Assembly (NCBI GenBank): GCA_026770585.1
Contig: MU646946.1
Location: forward strand, 199,882-210,987
Source: Baffinella frigidus
Taxonomy: Eukaryota > Cryptophyceae > Cryptomonadales > Baffinellaceae
Direction: 5' to 3'
Length of the DNA: 11,106 bases
Position 1 is the stretch's first letter; the number at the start of each line of letters is the position of its first letter. The notes below the pieces were generated by a model. That model had not been told where the DNA came from, did no database searches, and saw only the letters and a list, made by a program, of their open reading frames with translations. The position numbers and the translations under genes are program-made. Below, in pieces: positions 11,029-11,106 of this stretch.

Positions 11029-11106
<78 letters not shown>
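11029..11106. repeat. CATA then (AT)n microsatellite, cut by the window end
   Basis: Three CATA units pass into pure AT that runs to the last base. Confidence 0.95.

Overview
This window looks like nuclear DNA from a repeat-rich eukaryote, and I find no complete, confidently identifiable gene. The base pattern is dominated by 7-bp G-rich motifs (GGGTTTA, GGGTTTC, GGGTTGA, GGGTTCA) that look like decayed telomere repeat. One perfect block of eleven TTTAGGG units (3643-3719) shows that the parent motif is the TTTAGGG type, which is known from land plants, many green algae, dinoflagellates and some other protists. A subtelomeric or telomere-repeat-invaded region of an alga is my best reading; the species cannot be fixed from the sequence. 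There are no bacterial-style operons, no tRNA or rRNA and no CRISPR array.

The layout alternates telomere-like filler with short non-telomeric modules. 1-400: a GGGTTGA array and small hairpins. 407-590: a hairpin and a minisatellite. 681-840: a 160-bp fold-back element. 900-1870: five copies of a short coding-like module (LAIIAKKVKF on the minus strand) and one copy of a second protein fragment. 1917-2640: two nested fold-back structures, one of which can be dated against an empty site in the window. 2861-4130: GC-rich modules and four copies of a coding-like fragment (ID-ID-RFPTF), around the TTTAGGG block. 4623-5700: a Lys/Ala-rich coding-like module, a second copy of a 116-bp module, and a large direct duplication. 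5977-6980: two higher-order tandem arrays. 6976-7550: three coding-like modules alternating with two fold-back elements. 7931-8033: an AT microsatellite. 8739-9890: four long inverted repeats, two built around one decayed protein-coding family. 10050-10458: three copies of an exon-like/intron-like repeat. 10556-10843: an inverted copy of the 1730-1869 fragment, interrupted by a 141-bp transposon-like insertion. The window ends in an AT microsatellite.

Two things stand out. First, several modules, mostly read on the minus strand, differ between copies largely at silent codon positions, so they appear to be pieces of once-translated genes now scattered among telomere-like DNA. Second, two non-autonomous inverted-repeat elements can be matched to uninterrupted paralogous sites in the same window, which gives their exact ends and target-site duplications (TA and AATC). 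I could not assign a biochemical function to any of the protein fragments.
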